Source: PALSA-555 sp963821325 (GTDB taxonomy: Bacteria > Actinomycetota > Acidimicrobiia > IMCC26256 > PALSA-555). From it: a stretch of DNA of 64,000 nucleotides. Made by a program: the position numbers and the translations under genes. Location: assembly GCA_963821325.1 (NCBI GenBank), contig CAWGDC010000005.1, forward strand, positions 1 through 64,000. The letters are read 5' to 3'. The first letter of the stretch is position 1. Every line of letters starts with the position of its first letter. Below, in pieces: positions 16,782-25,037 of the stretch. The notes under the pieces are model-generated. The model saw only the letters and a list, made by a program, of their open reading frames with translations. It searched no databases and was not told where the DNA came from.

Positions 16782-17435
16782 TCAGCGAGCCAGTGCCTCA
16801 GCCTCCGCGGCGGCCATCACCGCGGCGACGAGGTCGCGGATGACCGGCGGCGCCTTGCCCGGCGCACCCGCGTCGAACGGGGGCTGCGGGTCGTACTCGA
16901 TGCCGAGCTGGATGGCCTGGGCCGTCTCGGGGCCCTGCAGCTCGGCGACGATCTGCAGCGCGAGGTCGATGCCCGCCGCGACGCCCGCGCCGGTGCGGAG
17001 CCGGCCGTCGGCCACGACCCGTTCGGCGCACGGCTCGGCGCCGTAGGCGCGCAGCTGCTCCAACGCGATCCAGTGCGTCGTCGCCCGGCGGCCCGTCAGC
17101 AGGCCCGCGGCGCCGAGCAGCAGCGCGCCCGTGCAGACCGAGGTGGTGAACGTCGTCCTCGGGTGCACCGCGCGCAGCCACTCGACGATCGGTGCCCCGT
17201 CCCGTGCCAGCCGGCGGGTCACGACCCCGCCAGGGACGAGCACCACGTCGGGGTGCGCGACGTCGTCGAAGGTGTGCTCGACGTCGAGGCGCAGCAGCCC
17301 GGTGTCGTCGCGGACCCGACCGCGGCGCTCGGCGCACACGACGACCTCCGCGTCGGGGACGTTCGTGAACACCGCGTACGGCCCGATGGCGTCGAGCGCG
17401 GTGAAGCCGTCGTAGAGGCCGATGGCGAACTGCAT
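16782..17435 (-). CDS. DJ-1/PfpI-family protein (isonitrile-hydratase-like)
   Basis: Residues MQFAIGLYDGFTALDAIGPY and the nucleophile-elbow cysteine in TTSVCTGALLLGAAGLLTGR, followed by ATTHW, place this 217-aa protein in the glutamine-amidotransferase-like DJ-1/PfpI branch that includes isonitrile hydratase and the sensor half of GlxA regulators. The start at 17435 has a clear ribosome-binding site (GAGAGGAG). It lies 19 bp after an AraC/GlxA-type regulator gene on the same strand, which presumably controls it. The substrate is unknown. Confidence 0.8.
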   Translation of the reverse strand: MQFAIGLYDGFTALDAIGPYAVFTNVPDAEVVVCAERRGRVRDDTGLLRLDVEHTFDDVAHPDVVLVPGGVVTRRLARDGAPIVEWLRAVHPRTTFTTSVCTGALLLGAAGLLTGRRATTHWIALEQLRAYGAEPCAERVVADGRLRTGAGVAAGIDLALQIVAELQGPETAQAIQLGIEYDPQPPFDAGAPGKAPPVIRDLVAAVMAAAEAEALAR

Positions 17436-17454
17436 GGGGGCTCCTCTCGGTCGG

Positions 17455-18447
17455 TCACGACGCCCGACGGGCGAAGTGCTGGCGGTAGCGGTCGGGGGTC
17501 GTGGCCACACGCCGCTGGAAGGCGCGATGCAGCGTCTCGCCGGTGCGCAGCCCGACCCGCGTGGCGATCGCCGCGACGGTGAGGTCGGTGGTCTCGAGCA
17601 GCCGCCGGGCGCTCTCCACGCGCAGCTCCTCCACGAACGCGGCCGGGGTGGTGCCGGTCTCGTGGGCGAAGCGGCGGGCGAAGGTGCGGGGGCTCATCGC
17701 GGCCCGTGCCGCGAGGGCCTCGACGGTCAGCGGCTCGTCGAGATGGTCGGGGAGCCACCGCTGCAGGGCAGCGATCGAGGGGGTGCGGGCGGCCTGGGCG
17801 CGCAGCTGCGCGCTGAACTGCGCCTGGCCGCCCGGCCGGCGGGCGAACACCACGAGCCACGCTGCGACGGCGTGGGCCAGGTCGGGGCCGTGATCCTCGT
17901 CGACGATCGCCAAGAACAAGTCCACGCCCGCGGTCACGCCCGCGGAGGTCCAGCGGTCGCGGTCCCGGACGTAGATCCGGTCGGCCTGGACGTCGACGGC
18001 AGGATGCCGGGCGGCGAGCGCCTCGCCCGCGGACCAGTGCGTCGTCGCCTGGTAGCCGTCGAGGAGGCCCGCCGCGGCGAGGAGCCAGGCGCCGGTGCAC
18101 ACCGACGTGACCCGCCCCGCCCGGGCGGCCACCGTGGCGATGTCCTCGAGGAACGCTGGCTCGCGGCGCTGGGCGCGCGTCCCGTGCCCGCCGACCACGA
18201 CGAGAGTGTCCACGTGCTCCCGGCGGGTCGCCACGTCGTGGAGCGAGACGTCGCCCGCGACGGTCACGCCGCTCTCTGACCGCACCGGCCGGGCCGTCGG
18301 CGCGGCCACGCGGGTGGCGTAGGGCGGGTCGGCGCCGAGCCGGGTCGCGCTCCGCAGCACCTCGACGGGGCCCGCGAGGTCGAGCAGCTGGAAGTCGTCG
18401 AAGGTCACGAGCGAGCACCTGATGGGCCGGTGGCACGTGGGCATCAT
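17455..18447 (-). CDS. GlxA-like AraC-family transcriptional regulator
   Basis: The N-terminal DJ-1/PfpI sensor domain spans residues 8-180: LVTFDDFQLLDLAGPVEV, with the cysteine elbow TSVCTGAWLLAAAGLLDG. The C-terminal AraC domain is at about 225-325, with two helix-turn-helices (LTVEALAARAAMSPRTFARR and LTVAAIATRVGLRTGETLHR). Length 330 aa is standard for GlxA-type regulators. Tandem ATG codons at 18447/18444 are the likely starts. It precedes the DJ-1/PfpI gene in an operon, suggesting ligand-dependent control of that enzyme. Confidence 0.85.
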   Translation of the reverse strand: MMPTCHRPIRCSLVTFDDFQLLDLAGPVEVLRSATRLGADPPYATRVAAPTARPVRSESGVTVAGDVSLHDVATRREHVDTLVVVGGHGTRAQRREPAFLEDIATVAARAGRVTSVCTGAWLLAAAGLLDGYQATTHWSAGEALAARHPAVDVQADRIYVRDRDRWTSAGVTAGVDLFLAIVDEDHGPDLAHAVAAWLVVFARRPGGQAQFSAQLRAQAARTPSIAALQRWLPDHLDEPLTVEALAARAAMSPRTFARRFAHETGTTPAAFVEELRVESARRLLETTDLTVAAIATRVGLRTGETLHRAFQRRVATTPDRYRQHFARRAS

Positions 18448-18569
18448 CGGCCCCCACCCGTCGGCAGCAATAGCAAATTTCTGACAATTCCTGCCATCGC
18501 AGCGGCGTCGTCGGCGCTGCCCGCGCGATCCTCGCGACGGACGTGGTCGGTTGGGGCGAGAGGTGCGAT

Positions 18570-19149
18570 GTGCGTGCAGGAAGACCGGGAAGCGGCGCCC
18601 GGATCGGGTGGGCGCTCGGGGTCGGCGTCCTCGCCGCCTGCGCCGGCGGCTCGGGGCGCTCGGCGTCGACCACGACCTCGTCGGTCGCTCGGTCCACGAC
18701 GAGCGTCCCCGCGGCGCCCAGCCCGGCGTGTCCGACGGGGCAGCTGCAGGCGTCGCTCGTCCGGCCCGACGCAGGAGCGGGCCAGCGCTACGTGACCCTC
18801 GTGCTGACCAACGCGGGCGGCACCTGCCACACCGTCGGCTACGTCGGCCTGCAGCTCCTCGGCCCCGGCGGGGTGGCGATCCCGACCGACGTCGGCGCGC
18901 GTCGCCGACCCGGTCGCCACCGTGACCCTCCCGCCGGGCGGCCAGGCATCCACCCCGCTGCACTGGGCCGGCATCCCCCTGAGCGACGAGACCCAGACCG
19001 GACCGTGCGAGCCGCAGCCCGCGCAGGTGGAGGTGACGCCGCCGAACCAGACGCAGTTCCTCACGGCCCGCTGGTCGTTCGACCCCGTGTGCGGCCACGG
19101 CCGCATCGACGTCGAGCCGCTCGTCGCCGGCGTCCCCTCAGCGCCCTAG
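18570..19149 (+). CDS. DUF4232-like lipoprotein, one frameshift
   Basis: From GTG 18570 the signal peptide ends in a lipobox (GVGVLAACAGG), followed by a Ser/Thr linker. The mature part (SLVRPDAGAGQRYVTLVLTN, CHTVGYVGLQLLGPGG) fits the DUF4232 beta-sandwich of actinobacterial lipoproteins. An extra base near 18,895 shifts the frame; the continuation ARVADPVATVTLPPGGQA ... ends at 19149. Cysteines in TCHTVGY, GPCEPQP and DPVCGH are as in the family. Membrane-anchored outside the cell; role unknown. Confidence 0.65.
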
Positions 19150-19183
19150 GCGCACCCCGCGGCGAACGTCCGCCGCGGTGACG

Positions 19184-19624
19184 CTACGTCGTCGGGGTCG
19201 GGATGGTGACGTGACACTGCGTCGAGAAGTACGCGGCGATCTTGTGGAGGTCCGCCAGGTAGCGCGGCGAGGTCGCGAACGTCTCGAGCTGGCTCAACGA
19301 CGCCGGGTTGGACAGGTTGAGGTGCACGAGCGGGGCGTACAGGTTGGCGAGGTCCCGGAACGCCGAGCGCAGCGACTTCGGCCCGTTGTTCGCCAGGCTC
19401 TTCATGGCGTTCAGGATCGTCGTGAACACCTGCGACAGCGAGTTCGGGTTGCTCGGGTTGATGTTCGACGCGCTCGAGCTCGCCTTCTGGAAGCGCGAGG
19501 CCGCGTTGAGGCACGGGTTCGTGGTGGCCCGAGCGGCCGGGGGCGCCGCGGTGGCCACGGTGGCGGTCGCCGCCAGGCCGACGGTGAGCACCAGCGTTGC
19601 CGGGATGATCCAGAACCGTCGCAT
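19184..19624 (-). CDS. secreted hypothetical protein, 146 aa
   Basis: A signal peptide (MRRFWIIPATLVLTVGLAAT ... ATAAPPAARA) precedes a helical mature protein with two cysteines (NPCLNA and STQCHV) that could form a disulfide between its ends. GGAGAGGAGCGGGG precedes the ATG. It is convergent with the lipoprotein gene on the left. No family recognised. Confidence 0.65.
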   Translation of the reverse strand: MRRFWIIPATLVLTVGLAATATVATAAPPAARATTNPCLNAASRFQKASSSASNINPSNPNSLSQVFTTILNAMKSLANNGPKSLRSAFRDLANLYAPLVHLNLSNPASLSQLETFATSPRYLADLHKIAAYFSTQCHVTIPTPTT

Positions 19625-19722
19625 CCCCGCTCCTCTCCAGGTACACGAGCGGTGGTCCCACCCGCGCGAGGCGTGAGCGTACCGGCTCGCCGGCCGCGGC
19701 GGACGTCATCGACGTGAACCGG

Positions 19723-20376
19723 CTACGGCTTGAGCGTCGTCACCGTCGCCGGGGCGGTCGTCGCCGTCGTCGCCGGCGGGACCTTCAGGACCTCGCCGGT
19801 GAAGACGTGGTTGAGGTTGGTGATCCCGTTGTAGCTGGCCAGATCGCTCGCCGCGAGCCCGTAGAGGCTCGCGATCGACGACAGCGTCTCACCGGCCACG
19901 ACGGTGTGGGTCGCCGGCCGGGGCGCGAGCGTCGTCGTGGTGGTCACGACCGCCGCCGGCTTGGCGGCCGCGGCCGGCTGCCCGCCGCCCCCGCCGGTGG
20001 CGTGCCCGACGACGAACGCGAGGAGGACGACGAGCCCGGCGGCCAGGAGCGTCGGCGCCGTCGGGAGCTGGTCCGGGAGCCCACGCGACAGCCACGGGGT
20101 CCGCCCCACGGTCGCCACCCCGGGGCGGATCGGGCCGTTGCGGCCGCGGCCGGCCGGTCGGCTCCCGAGGCCGGGAGTGGGGTGTCGCCCCGCGCCGGCC
20201 GGGTGGACGCTGATCCGTCGGACGCTGCCGGATCCGGTGCCCTCGGTCCGGATCCACGCCGGGGGTTCGGGCGCGGCGGAAGCTGGGTCGCTCCCAGCCG
20301 TCGCTGGGTCCTCCGCCGTTCCCGCCTGGGCGGGCCGCCATGCCGCAATTCTGGGGCGGGTGGGCCCCTCCGGCAA
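19723..20376 (-). CDS. LysM-domain membrane protein
   Basis: A proline-rich cytoplasmic N-terminus of about 105 residues is followed by one transmembrane helix (TLLAAGLVVLLAFVVGHATG), a Thr/Ala linker and a C-terminal LysM domain at residues about 157-205 (THTVVAGETLSSIASLYGLA ... HVFTGEVLKVPP). LysM binds peptidoglycan, so the protein probably links the membrane to the cell wall. The start could be downstream of 20376, since the first 80 residues are low-complexity. Confidence 0.7.
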   Translation of the reverse strand: MPEGPTRPRIAAWRPAQAGTAEDPATAGSDPASAAPEPPAWIRTEGTGSGSVRRISVHPAGAGRHPTPGLGSRPAGRGRNGPIRPGVATVGRTPWLSRGLPDQLPTAPTLLAAGLVVLLAFVVGHATGGGGGQPAAAAKPAAVVTTTTTLAPRPATHTVVAGETLSSIASLYGLAASDLASYNGITNLNHVFTGEVLKVPPATTATTAPATVTTLKP

Positions 20377-20438
20377 GACGACGAGGCGGGCCGTGACGCC
20401 GCGGGCCGGCGCGGGTGCCCCCTTAGGATCCTCGCCGC

Positions 20439-21119
20439 ATGGCCGAGCACGTCCACGTGCACCCGCCGCACGAGCTCGAGGAGCCGCCCCGACCCTCGAC
20501 CGGGCGGGGCCGGGAGCACGCGTGGGAGCTGGCCGCCACGGTGCTGCTCGCGATGGCGACGCTCGGCATCGCGTACAGCGGCTACCAGGCCGCCCGCTGG
20601 ACCGGGGTGCAGTCCGAGCGGTACGCGCAGTCGAACGCGGCGCGCAGCACCGCGAACCGGGTCGCCACCGCCGCCGGCCAGGACCGGCTCCAGGACCTGC
20701 AGAACTTCAACCGCTGGCTCGAGGTGACGACCCAGGGCGACCCGACGCTCGCCAACCTGTACGTGCGCCGGTTCCGACCCGAGTTCGTCCCCGCGTTCAC
20801 CGCCTGGCTCGCCCAGAACCCGCTGCAGAACCCGAACGCGGTCCCGAGCCCGCTCGACATGCCCCAGTACCGCCCGGCCGGCTTCACGCGGGCCAACCAG
20901 CTCGCCCAGCAGGCCGACCAGGACTACACCGCCGGGAGGAACGCCACGAGCGACACCGACGCCTACGTCCTCACCACGGTGTTCTTCGCGGCCGTGCTCT
21001 TCTTCGCGGGGATCTCGCTGCGCTTCACCTGGGACGCGATGCGCGTCGCGGTGCTCGTGCTCGGCACCCTCTTCCTCGGCTACGGCCTGGCGCGCATCGC
21101 CACGCTGCCGCACCACTGA
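20439..21119 (+). CDS. membrane protein, DUF4337-like
   Basis: 226 residues with one N-terminal transmembrane helix (LAATVLLAMATLGIAYSGYQ), a long helical extracytoplasmic or cytoplasmic stretch containing QAARWTGVQSERYAQSNAAR, and two C-terminal helices (TVFFAAVLFFAGISLRF and VLVLGTLFLGYGLARIA). The GYQAARW..QS...A.SNA pattern and layout resemble DUF4337-type proteins. Divergent from the LysM gene. Function unknown. Confidence 0.65.
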   Translation: MAEHVHVHPPHELEEPPRPSTGRGREHAWELAATVLLAMATLGIAYSGYQAARWTGVQSERYAQSNAARSTANRVATAAGQDRLQDLQNFNRWLEVTTQGDPTLANLYVRRFRPEFVPAFTAWLAQNPLQNPNAVPSPLDMPQYRPAGFTRANQLAQQADQDYTAGRNATSDTDAYVLTTVFFAAVLFFAGISLRFTWDAMRVAVLVLGTLFLGYGLARIATLPHH

Positions 21120-21141
21120 CCGGGCCCCCGGCCGTCGGGGC

Positions 21142-21936
21142 TCAGCCGAGGGCCTGGCGGGTGGGGCGGTGGGGGACCACGACCGGCCCGTCGCGGCCGG
21201 TCAACACGCTGACCTGGGCGCCGAAGTGGGCGCGCAGGTGCTCCTCGGTGAGGACCGTGTCGGCCGGGCCCCGCTCGACGATCCGGCCGCCGTTCAGCAG
21301 CACGAGCTCGTCGGCGTAGAAGCCGGCGAGCGTCAGGTCGTGCATCGTCGAGACCACCGCGAGGTTCCGATCGACGCGCAGCGCCTCGACGAGCTCCAGC
21401 ACGTCTTGTTGATGGCCGATGTCGAGCGCGCTCGTCGGCTCGTCGAGCAACAGCACCGGGGCGTCCTGCAGCAACGCCCGGCTGAGCACGACCCGCTGCC
21501 GCTCACCGCCCGAGAGGGTCTCGACCGGCCGGCCGGCGAGCTCGGCCACGCCGAGCTGCGCGAGGACGTCCCGGGCGAGCGTCACGTCCCGGGCGGACTC
21601 GCCCCCGAGGAACGAGCAGTGCGGCGTCCGGCCGAGCAGCGCGTAGTCGAGGACCGACACCCCGGTCGGGATCACGGGGACCTGCGGGACGAGCGCGACG
21701 TTGCGGGCCCGGGCCCGGGCCCGGAGGCGGTGCACGTCCCGGCCGGCGAGCTCCACCCGGCCCGCCCGGCACGGCACGAGGCCGGCGATGGCGTGCAGCA
21801 GCGTCGTCTTCCCGGCGCCGTTCGGGCCGACGACCGACACCCACCGGCCGGGCGCCACGACGAGGTCGATGCCGTCGAGGAGCCGGGCGCCGCCCAGCTC
21901 GACGGTCACGCCCCGCACCGCGAGCCCCGCGGTCAT
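21142..21936 (-). CDS. btuD: vitamin B12 ABC transporter ATP-binding protein
   Basis: Walker A GPNGAGKTT, signature LSGGERQRV, Walker B LLLDEPTSALD and switch histidine STMHDL are all present in a 264-aa protein of the FecE/BtuD/HmuV group. Its ATG (21936) overlaps the permease stop by four bases. It is the third gene of btuF-btuC-btuD. The cobalamin riboswitch ahead of btuF is what favours B12 over heme or siderophore. Confidence 0.85.
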   Translation of the reverse strand: MTAGLAVRGVTVELGGARLLDGIDLVVAPGRWVSVVGPNGAGKTTLLHAIAGLVPCRAGRVELAGRDVHRLRARARARNVALVPQVPVIPTGVSVLDYALLGRTPHCSFLGGESARDVTLARDVLAQLGVAELAGRPVETLSGGERQRVVLSRALLQDAPVLLLDEPTSALDIGHQQDVLELVEALRVDRNLAVVSTMHDLTLAGFYADELVLLNGGRIVERGPADTVLTEEHLRAHFGAQVSVLTGRDGPVVVPHRPTRQALG

Positions 21937-22991
21937 CGTCGACCCAGCGTGCGCAGCACCACGACGAAGAACGGTGCGCCCACGAACGCGGTCACGACCC
22001 CGATCGGGATCTCGGCCGGTGCCGTGACGGTCCGGGCGGCGATGTCCGCGAACGCCAGGAACGCCCCGCCGAACAGGATCGACAGCGGCAGGATCACCCG
22101 GTAGCTGGCCCCGGCGACGAGGCGAATCGCGTGGGGCACGATGATGCCGACGAAACCGATGAGGCCGCTCACCGCGACCGCCGCCGCGGTGGCGAGCGAC
22201 GCGGTCGCCACGATGATCGCCCGGGTGCGCGCCACCGGGATCCCGAGCGTCCCCGCCTCCGCCTCGCCGACCGCGAGCACGTCGAGGACCCGCCGGTGCG
22301 CCACCAGCACGACCGTCGTCAGCGCGAAGTACGGGAGGATGAGCAGCACCTGGCCCCAGCCGGCGGTCGTGAGGCGCCCCAGGATCCACGAGTACACCTC
22401 CCGGATCGTCGCCACGTGCTGCTGTTGCAGGTAGGTCTGCACCGCGGTGAGGAACGCGGTGATCGCCACGCCGGCCAGCAGCAGCGTCGCCGGTGACCGC
22501 CCGCCGGCGCTGCGGCCCAGCACGAACGTCAGCGCCACCGCGCCGAGCGCCCCGAGGAACGCGGCGAGCGGCACCACGGGGTCGTTGCCGCCCAGGCCGG
22601 TGGCGGTCGTGACGATCACCATCGTCACCGCCAGGCCGGCGCCGGCCGCCGCGCCGAGCAGGTACGGGTCGGCGAGGGGGTTGCGGAACACGCCTTGATA
22701 CGCCGCGCCGGCCATGGCGAGCATCGCCCCCACCAGCAGCCCGACGATCACCCGCGGGAGTCGCAGCTGGGTGACGATGGCCCGCTGCGGTGCCGAGAGG
22801 CTCGAGTGCACCCCGAGCAGCGGGACATGGCTGAGCAGGGTCTCGAGCGCCGGGCCCGGGCGGATCGCCGCGGGCCCGACGGTGAGGCCCAGCATGAGTG
22901 CGGCGAGGACGGCGCCGACCCCCGCGAGGAGCCACGAGGGCCGCAGGCGCACCGGGCGCGCCGCGGCCACCGGGCTCGGGACGGCCGTCAC
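21933..22991 (-). CDS. btuC: vitamin B12 ABC transporter permease (FecCD family)
   Basis: A 352-aa FecCD-type permease with about ten transmembrane helices. Family signatures include LRLPRVIVGLLVGAMLAMAG, AAYQGVFRNPLADPYLLGAA and GLIGFVGIIVPHAIRLVAGA. I chose GTG 22991 because it overlaps the btuF stop (GTGA) and gives a normal N-terminus. It forms the membrane channel for cobalamin delivered by BtuF and driven by BtuD. Confidence 0.85.
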   Translation of the reverse strand: MTAVPSPVAAARPVRLRPSWLLAGVGAVLAALMLGLTVGPAAIRPGPALETLLSHVPLLGVHSSLSAPQRAIVTQLRLPRVIVGLLVGAMLAMAGAAYQGVFRNPLADPYLLGAAAGAGLAVTMVIVTTATGLGGNDPVVPLAAFLGALGAVALTFVLGRSAGGRSPATLLLAGVAITAFLTAVQTYLQQQHVATIREVYSWILGRLTTAGWGQVLLILPYFALTTVVLVAHRRVLDVLAVGEAEAGTLGIPVARTRAIIVATASLATAAAVAVSGLIGFVGIIVPHAIRLVAGASYRVILPLSILFGGAFLAFADIAARTVTAPAEIPIGVVTAFVGAPFFVVVLRTLGRR

Positions 22992-23863
22992 AGCTGCTTC
23001 GTCGCGTTCACGATCTCTTGGAACAGATGGACGACCCGCGGTCCCCACCGCGAGGCCACGTCGTCGTTCAGGCCGACCACGTGGTGGTGCACGACCGCCG
23101 CCACCTTGCTGAACCCGGGTCGGGCGGCGAGCGTCGCGGGCGACTGCCCGCAGCAGAGCGTGTCGGCGAGGAAGATGACCGCCGGGTTGGCCTGCACCAC
23201 GTACTCCGCCGACAGCTGCGGGTATCCGGAGCTGGCTCCGGCGGCCTGGTCGGCGATGTTACGCAGCCCGGCCTTGTTCAGCAGCTGGCCGATGAAGCTC
23301 GACGAGTCGGCGGAGTAGAAGGTGTCGTCGAGCTCCCAGTACACCGCCGGGCGGACCCGCCGCGCCGGCACCTGCGCGGCGATCGCGGCGAGCTGTGACC
23401 GCATGCTGGCGCTCAGCGCGCCGGCGCCCGCGGCGTGGCCGGTGGCGACGCCGAGCTGGGTGATCTGGTGGTACGTGTCGGCCAGGGTGTTGGCCGGCGG
23501 CAGCACGAGGCTGGTGATGCCGAGCTCGTGCAGCTGGTCGGCCACGGTGTTGTCCGGCAGGAGGACCAGGTCGGGCCGGTAGCCGGCGATCGCCTCCGCG
23601 TTCGGTGAATCGCCGGAGAGGCCGGTGCGCGGCGCCCGGCTCGGGTAGTCGCTGAAGCTGTCGACCGCCACGACCTGCGGGCCGGCGCCGATCGCGTAGA
23701 GCATCTCGGTCGCGGTGGGGGAGAGGGACACGATTCGGGTCGGATGGGCGGCGGTGGCGACCCGGCTCGGGGCCGCGGGGCTGGCCCACGACCCGCTCGC
23801 GGTGGCGGCCCCGGCCGCCAGGGCGAGCATCATCGCCCCGGTGAAGACGCGTCGGCGTCGCAT
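22988..23863 (-). CDS. btuF: vitamin B12 ABC transporter substrate-binding protein
   Basis: A BtuF/FhuD-like helical-backbone binding protein of 291 aa. The signal peptide MRRRRVFTGAMMLALAAGAA lacks an obvious lipobox cysteine. The core begins RIVSLSPTATEMLYAIGAGP, SYPSRAP-like DYPSRAPRTGL and YRPDLVLLPD, all typical of cobalamin/heme binding proteins. The ATG at 23863 has the ribosome-binding site ACAGGAGG, which the upstream riboswitch can mask. First gene of btuFCD. Confidence 0.85.
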   Translation of the reverse strand: MRRRRVFTGAMMLALAAGAATASGSWASPAAPSRVATAAHPTRIVSLSPTATEMLYAIGAGPQVVAVDSFSDYPSRAPRTGLSGDSPNAEAIAGYRPDLVLLPDNTVADQLHELGITSLVLPPANTLADTYHQITQLGVATGHAAGAGALSASMRSQLAAIAAQVPARRVRPAVYWELDDTFYSADSSSFIGQLLNKAGLRNIADQAAGASSGYPQLSAEYVVQANPAVIFLADTLCCGQSPATLAARPGFSKVAAVVHHHVVGLNDDVASRWGPRVVHLFQEIVNATKQL

Positions 23864-24080
23864 GACATCCTCCTGTTCCGGCGAGAGAACTGTCCGCCGA
23901 CAGGAGGCCTGCCGGACGAACCGCTCGTTCCACGAGAGCTTCAGTTCGTCACCGGCCGGGCAGGCGACCTGGCTTGCCGTTCGCCTTGAACGGACCACAG
24001 TTGCGGGACAGCGCCGGGATCACACCGGACTTCGCTGCACCAGTCGGCTCGCCGGGGACTGTAGCGACGTCGTCTCCGGT
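23864..24080 (-). promoter_or_regulatory. cobalamin riboswitch with RBS-masking expression platform
   Basis: On the minus strand the leader contains the conserved cobalamin aptamer core (GTCCGGTGTGATCCCGGCGC, then GTCCCGCAACTGT) and a B12 box, AAGCCAGGTCGCCTGCC (23959-23975). Downstream, CCTCCTGT (plus-strand 23900-23907) is perfectly complementary to ACAGGAGG (plus-strand 23869-23876), the btuF ribosome-binding site. This predicts a translational switch: B12 binding exposes the pairing strand, hides the site and shuts off uptake. Outer limits of the aptamer are approximate. Confidence 0.9.
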
Positions 24081-24094
24081 CTGCCAGGACGCGC

Positions 24095-24124
24095 GACCGC
24101 GCGGGCCGTGCGGCCCGCGCGGTC
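24095..24124. terminator. strong GC hairpin between YceI gene and riboswitch
   Basis: A near-perfect palindrome, GACCGCGCGGGCCG / CGGCCCGCGCGGTC, with 13 pairs if the loop is GTGC. It lies 23 bp after the stop of the YceI gene and just before the btuF leader on the same strand. There is no clear U-tract, as often in high-GC actinobacteria. It probably separates the two transcription units. Confidence 0.6.
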
Positions 24125-24147
24125 GGGAGGCTGGGGATGGGGACGGG

Positions 24148-24717
24148 TCAGGCGGCGGGGCTGCGGATCGCCTCGATGTCGAGGCTGATCTGGATCCGGT
24201 CGCCCACGACGACGCCGCCACCGTCCATCGGCATGTTGAAGTCGACGCCGAAGTCGCGGCGGTTGATCTCGGTCGTGGCCGAGAACCCGGCGCGGCTGTC
24301 ACCAAACGGCGTGGTCTCCTGGAAGCCGTGGACCTCGAGGGACAGGGGGACGCTGCGAGTCACGCCGTGCAGCGTCAGGTCGCCGTCGACGACGAAGCCG
24401 TCGCCCTCGGGGCGGATGGCGTTCGAGCGGTAGGTCAGGGTCGGGAAGTGCTCGACGTCGAGGAAGTCCGCGGAGCGCAGGTGCGCGTCGCGGTCATCGT
24501 TGCCGGTGTCGACCGTGGAGAGGTCGACGCTGGCCTCGATCGACGAGGCGAGCGGGTCGCTCGCCGTCACGAGCTGGCCCTCGAAGCCGGTGAACCGGCC
24601 GCGGACCTTGCTGACCATGAGGTGCCGGACGGTGAAGGCCACCTCGGAGTGGACGGGGTCGATCGTCCAGCGCCCGGTCAGGTAGCTCGGGATCGTGGTC
24701 TCCAGGGCGGTGGTCAT
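24148..24717 (-). CDS. YceI-family lipid-binding protein
   Basis: The 189-aa protein has the YceI signature WTIDPVHSEVAFTVRHLMVS, VRGRFTGFEG, DPLASSIEASVDLSTVDTGN, RDAHLRSADFLDVEHFPTLT and HGVTRSVPLSLEVHGF, giving a lipocalin-like barrel that binds polyisoprenoids or similar lipids. No signal peptide, so cytoplasmic. The ATG at 24717 follows GAGGAGGG. The upstream region has three similar palindromes (see next entry), suggesting a MarR-type repressor. Confidence 0.9.
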   Translation of the reverse strand: MTTALETTIPSYLTGRWTIDPVHSEVAFTVRHLMVSKVRGRFTGFEGQLVTASDPLASSIEASVDLSTVDTGNDDRDAHLRSADFLDVEHFPTLTYRSNAIRPEGDGFVVDGDLTLHGVTRSVPLSLEVHGFQETTPFGDSRAGFSATTEINRRDFGVDFNMPMDGGGVVVGDRIQISLDIEAIRSPAA

Positions 24718-24738
24718 GGGTCCCTCCTCAGGGTTCGA

Positions 24739-24807
24739 TCAAGTAGTTGATGACTGAACTATTGAACCCGACCCTACTCCTAGGTGATTGAGAAGTCAAC
24801 TAGTTGG
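24739..24807 (-). promoter_or_regulatory. three TCAA-TAG-TTGA palindromes upstream of YceI gene
   Basis: TCAAGTAGTTGA (24739-24750), TGAACTATTGAA (24755-24766) and TCAACTAGTTGG (24796-24807) are variants of one palindrome lying 22-90 bp upstream of the YceI start, in AT-rich sequence that stands out in this genome. Their size and symmetry fit MarR-family operators. No MarR gene is in the window, so the regulator is unknown. Confidence 0.6.
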
Positions 24808-25037
24808 TTCGGACGGGCAACGAACCTGCCGGGGCGGCCGAAGGGGGCTGGCCGGCCGGGACCGCGGGCCCGGTCCACTCGGTCCCGGGCCGAGCTCGGT
24901 GGCCCAAGAGGGCGAGGGCTGGGTCCGGCCCGCGGGCCGTCAGCGCGTGGCGGTCGGGTCGGGGCGCTCAGCGGGCCGCGCCGGCCGGCTGCGAGGCGCG
25001 GGGGAGCCGGGCGCCGCGTGGCGCCGGGGCCGGTGGG

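Noticed and set aside
16098..17582. Plus-strand open frame of 494 codons over the DJ-1/PfpI gene
   Set aside because: It joins a rhamnosidase piece to an antisense shadow; the minus-strand DJ-1/PfpI gene has motifs and a ribosome-binding site.
21933..22935. Apparent fusion of btuC-region sequence to btuD in one open frame
   Set aside because: The frame upstream of 21936 is a shadow of btuC; btuD starts at the ATG overlapping the btuC stop.
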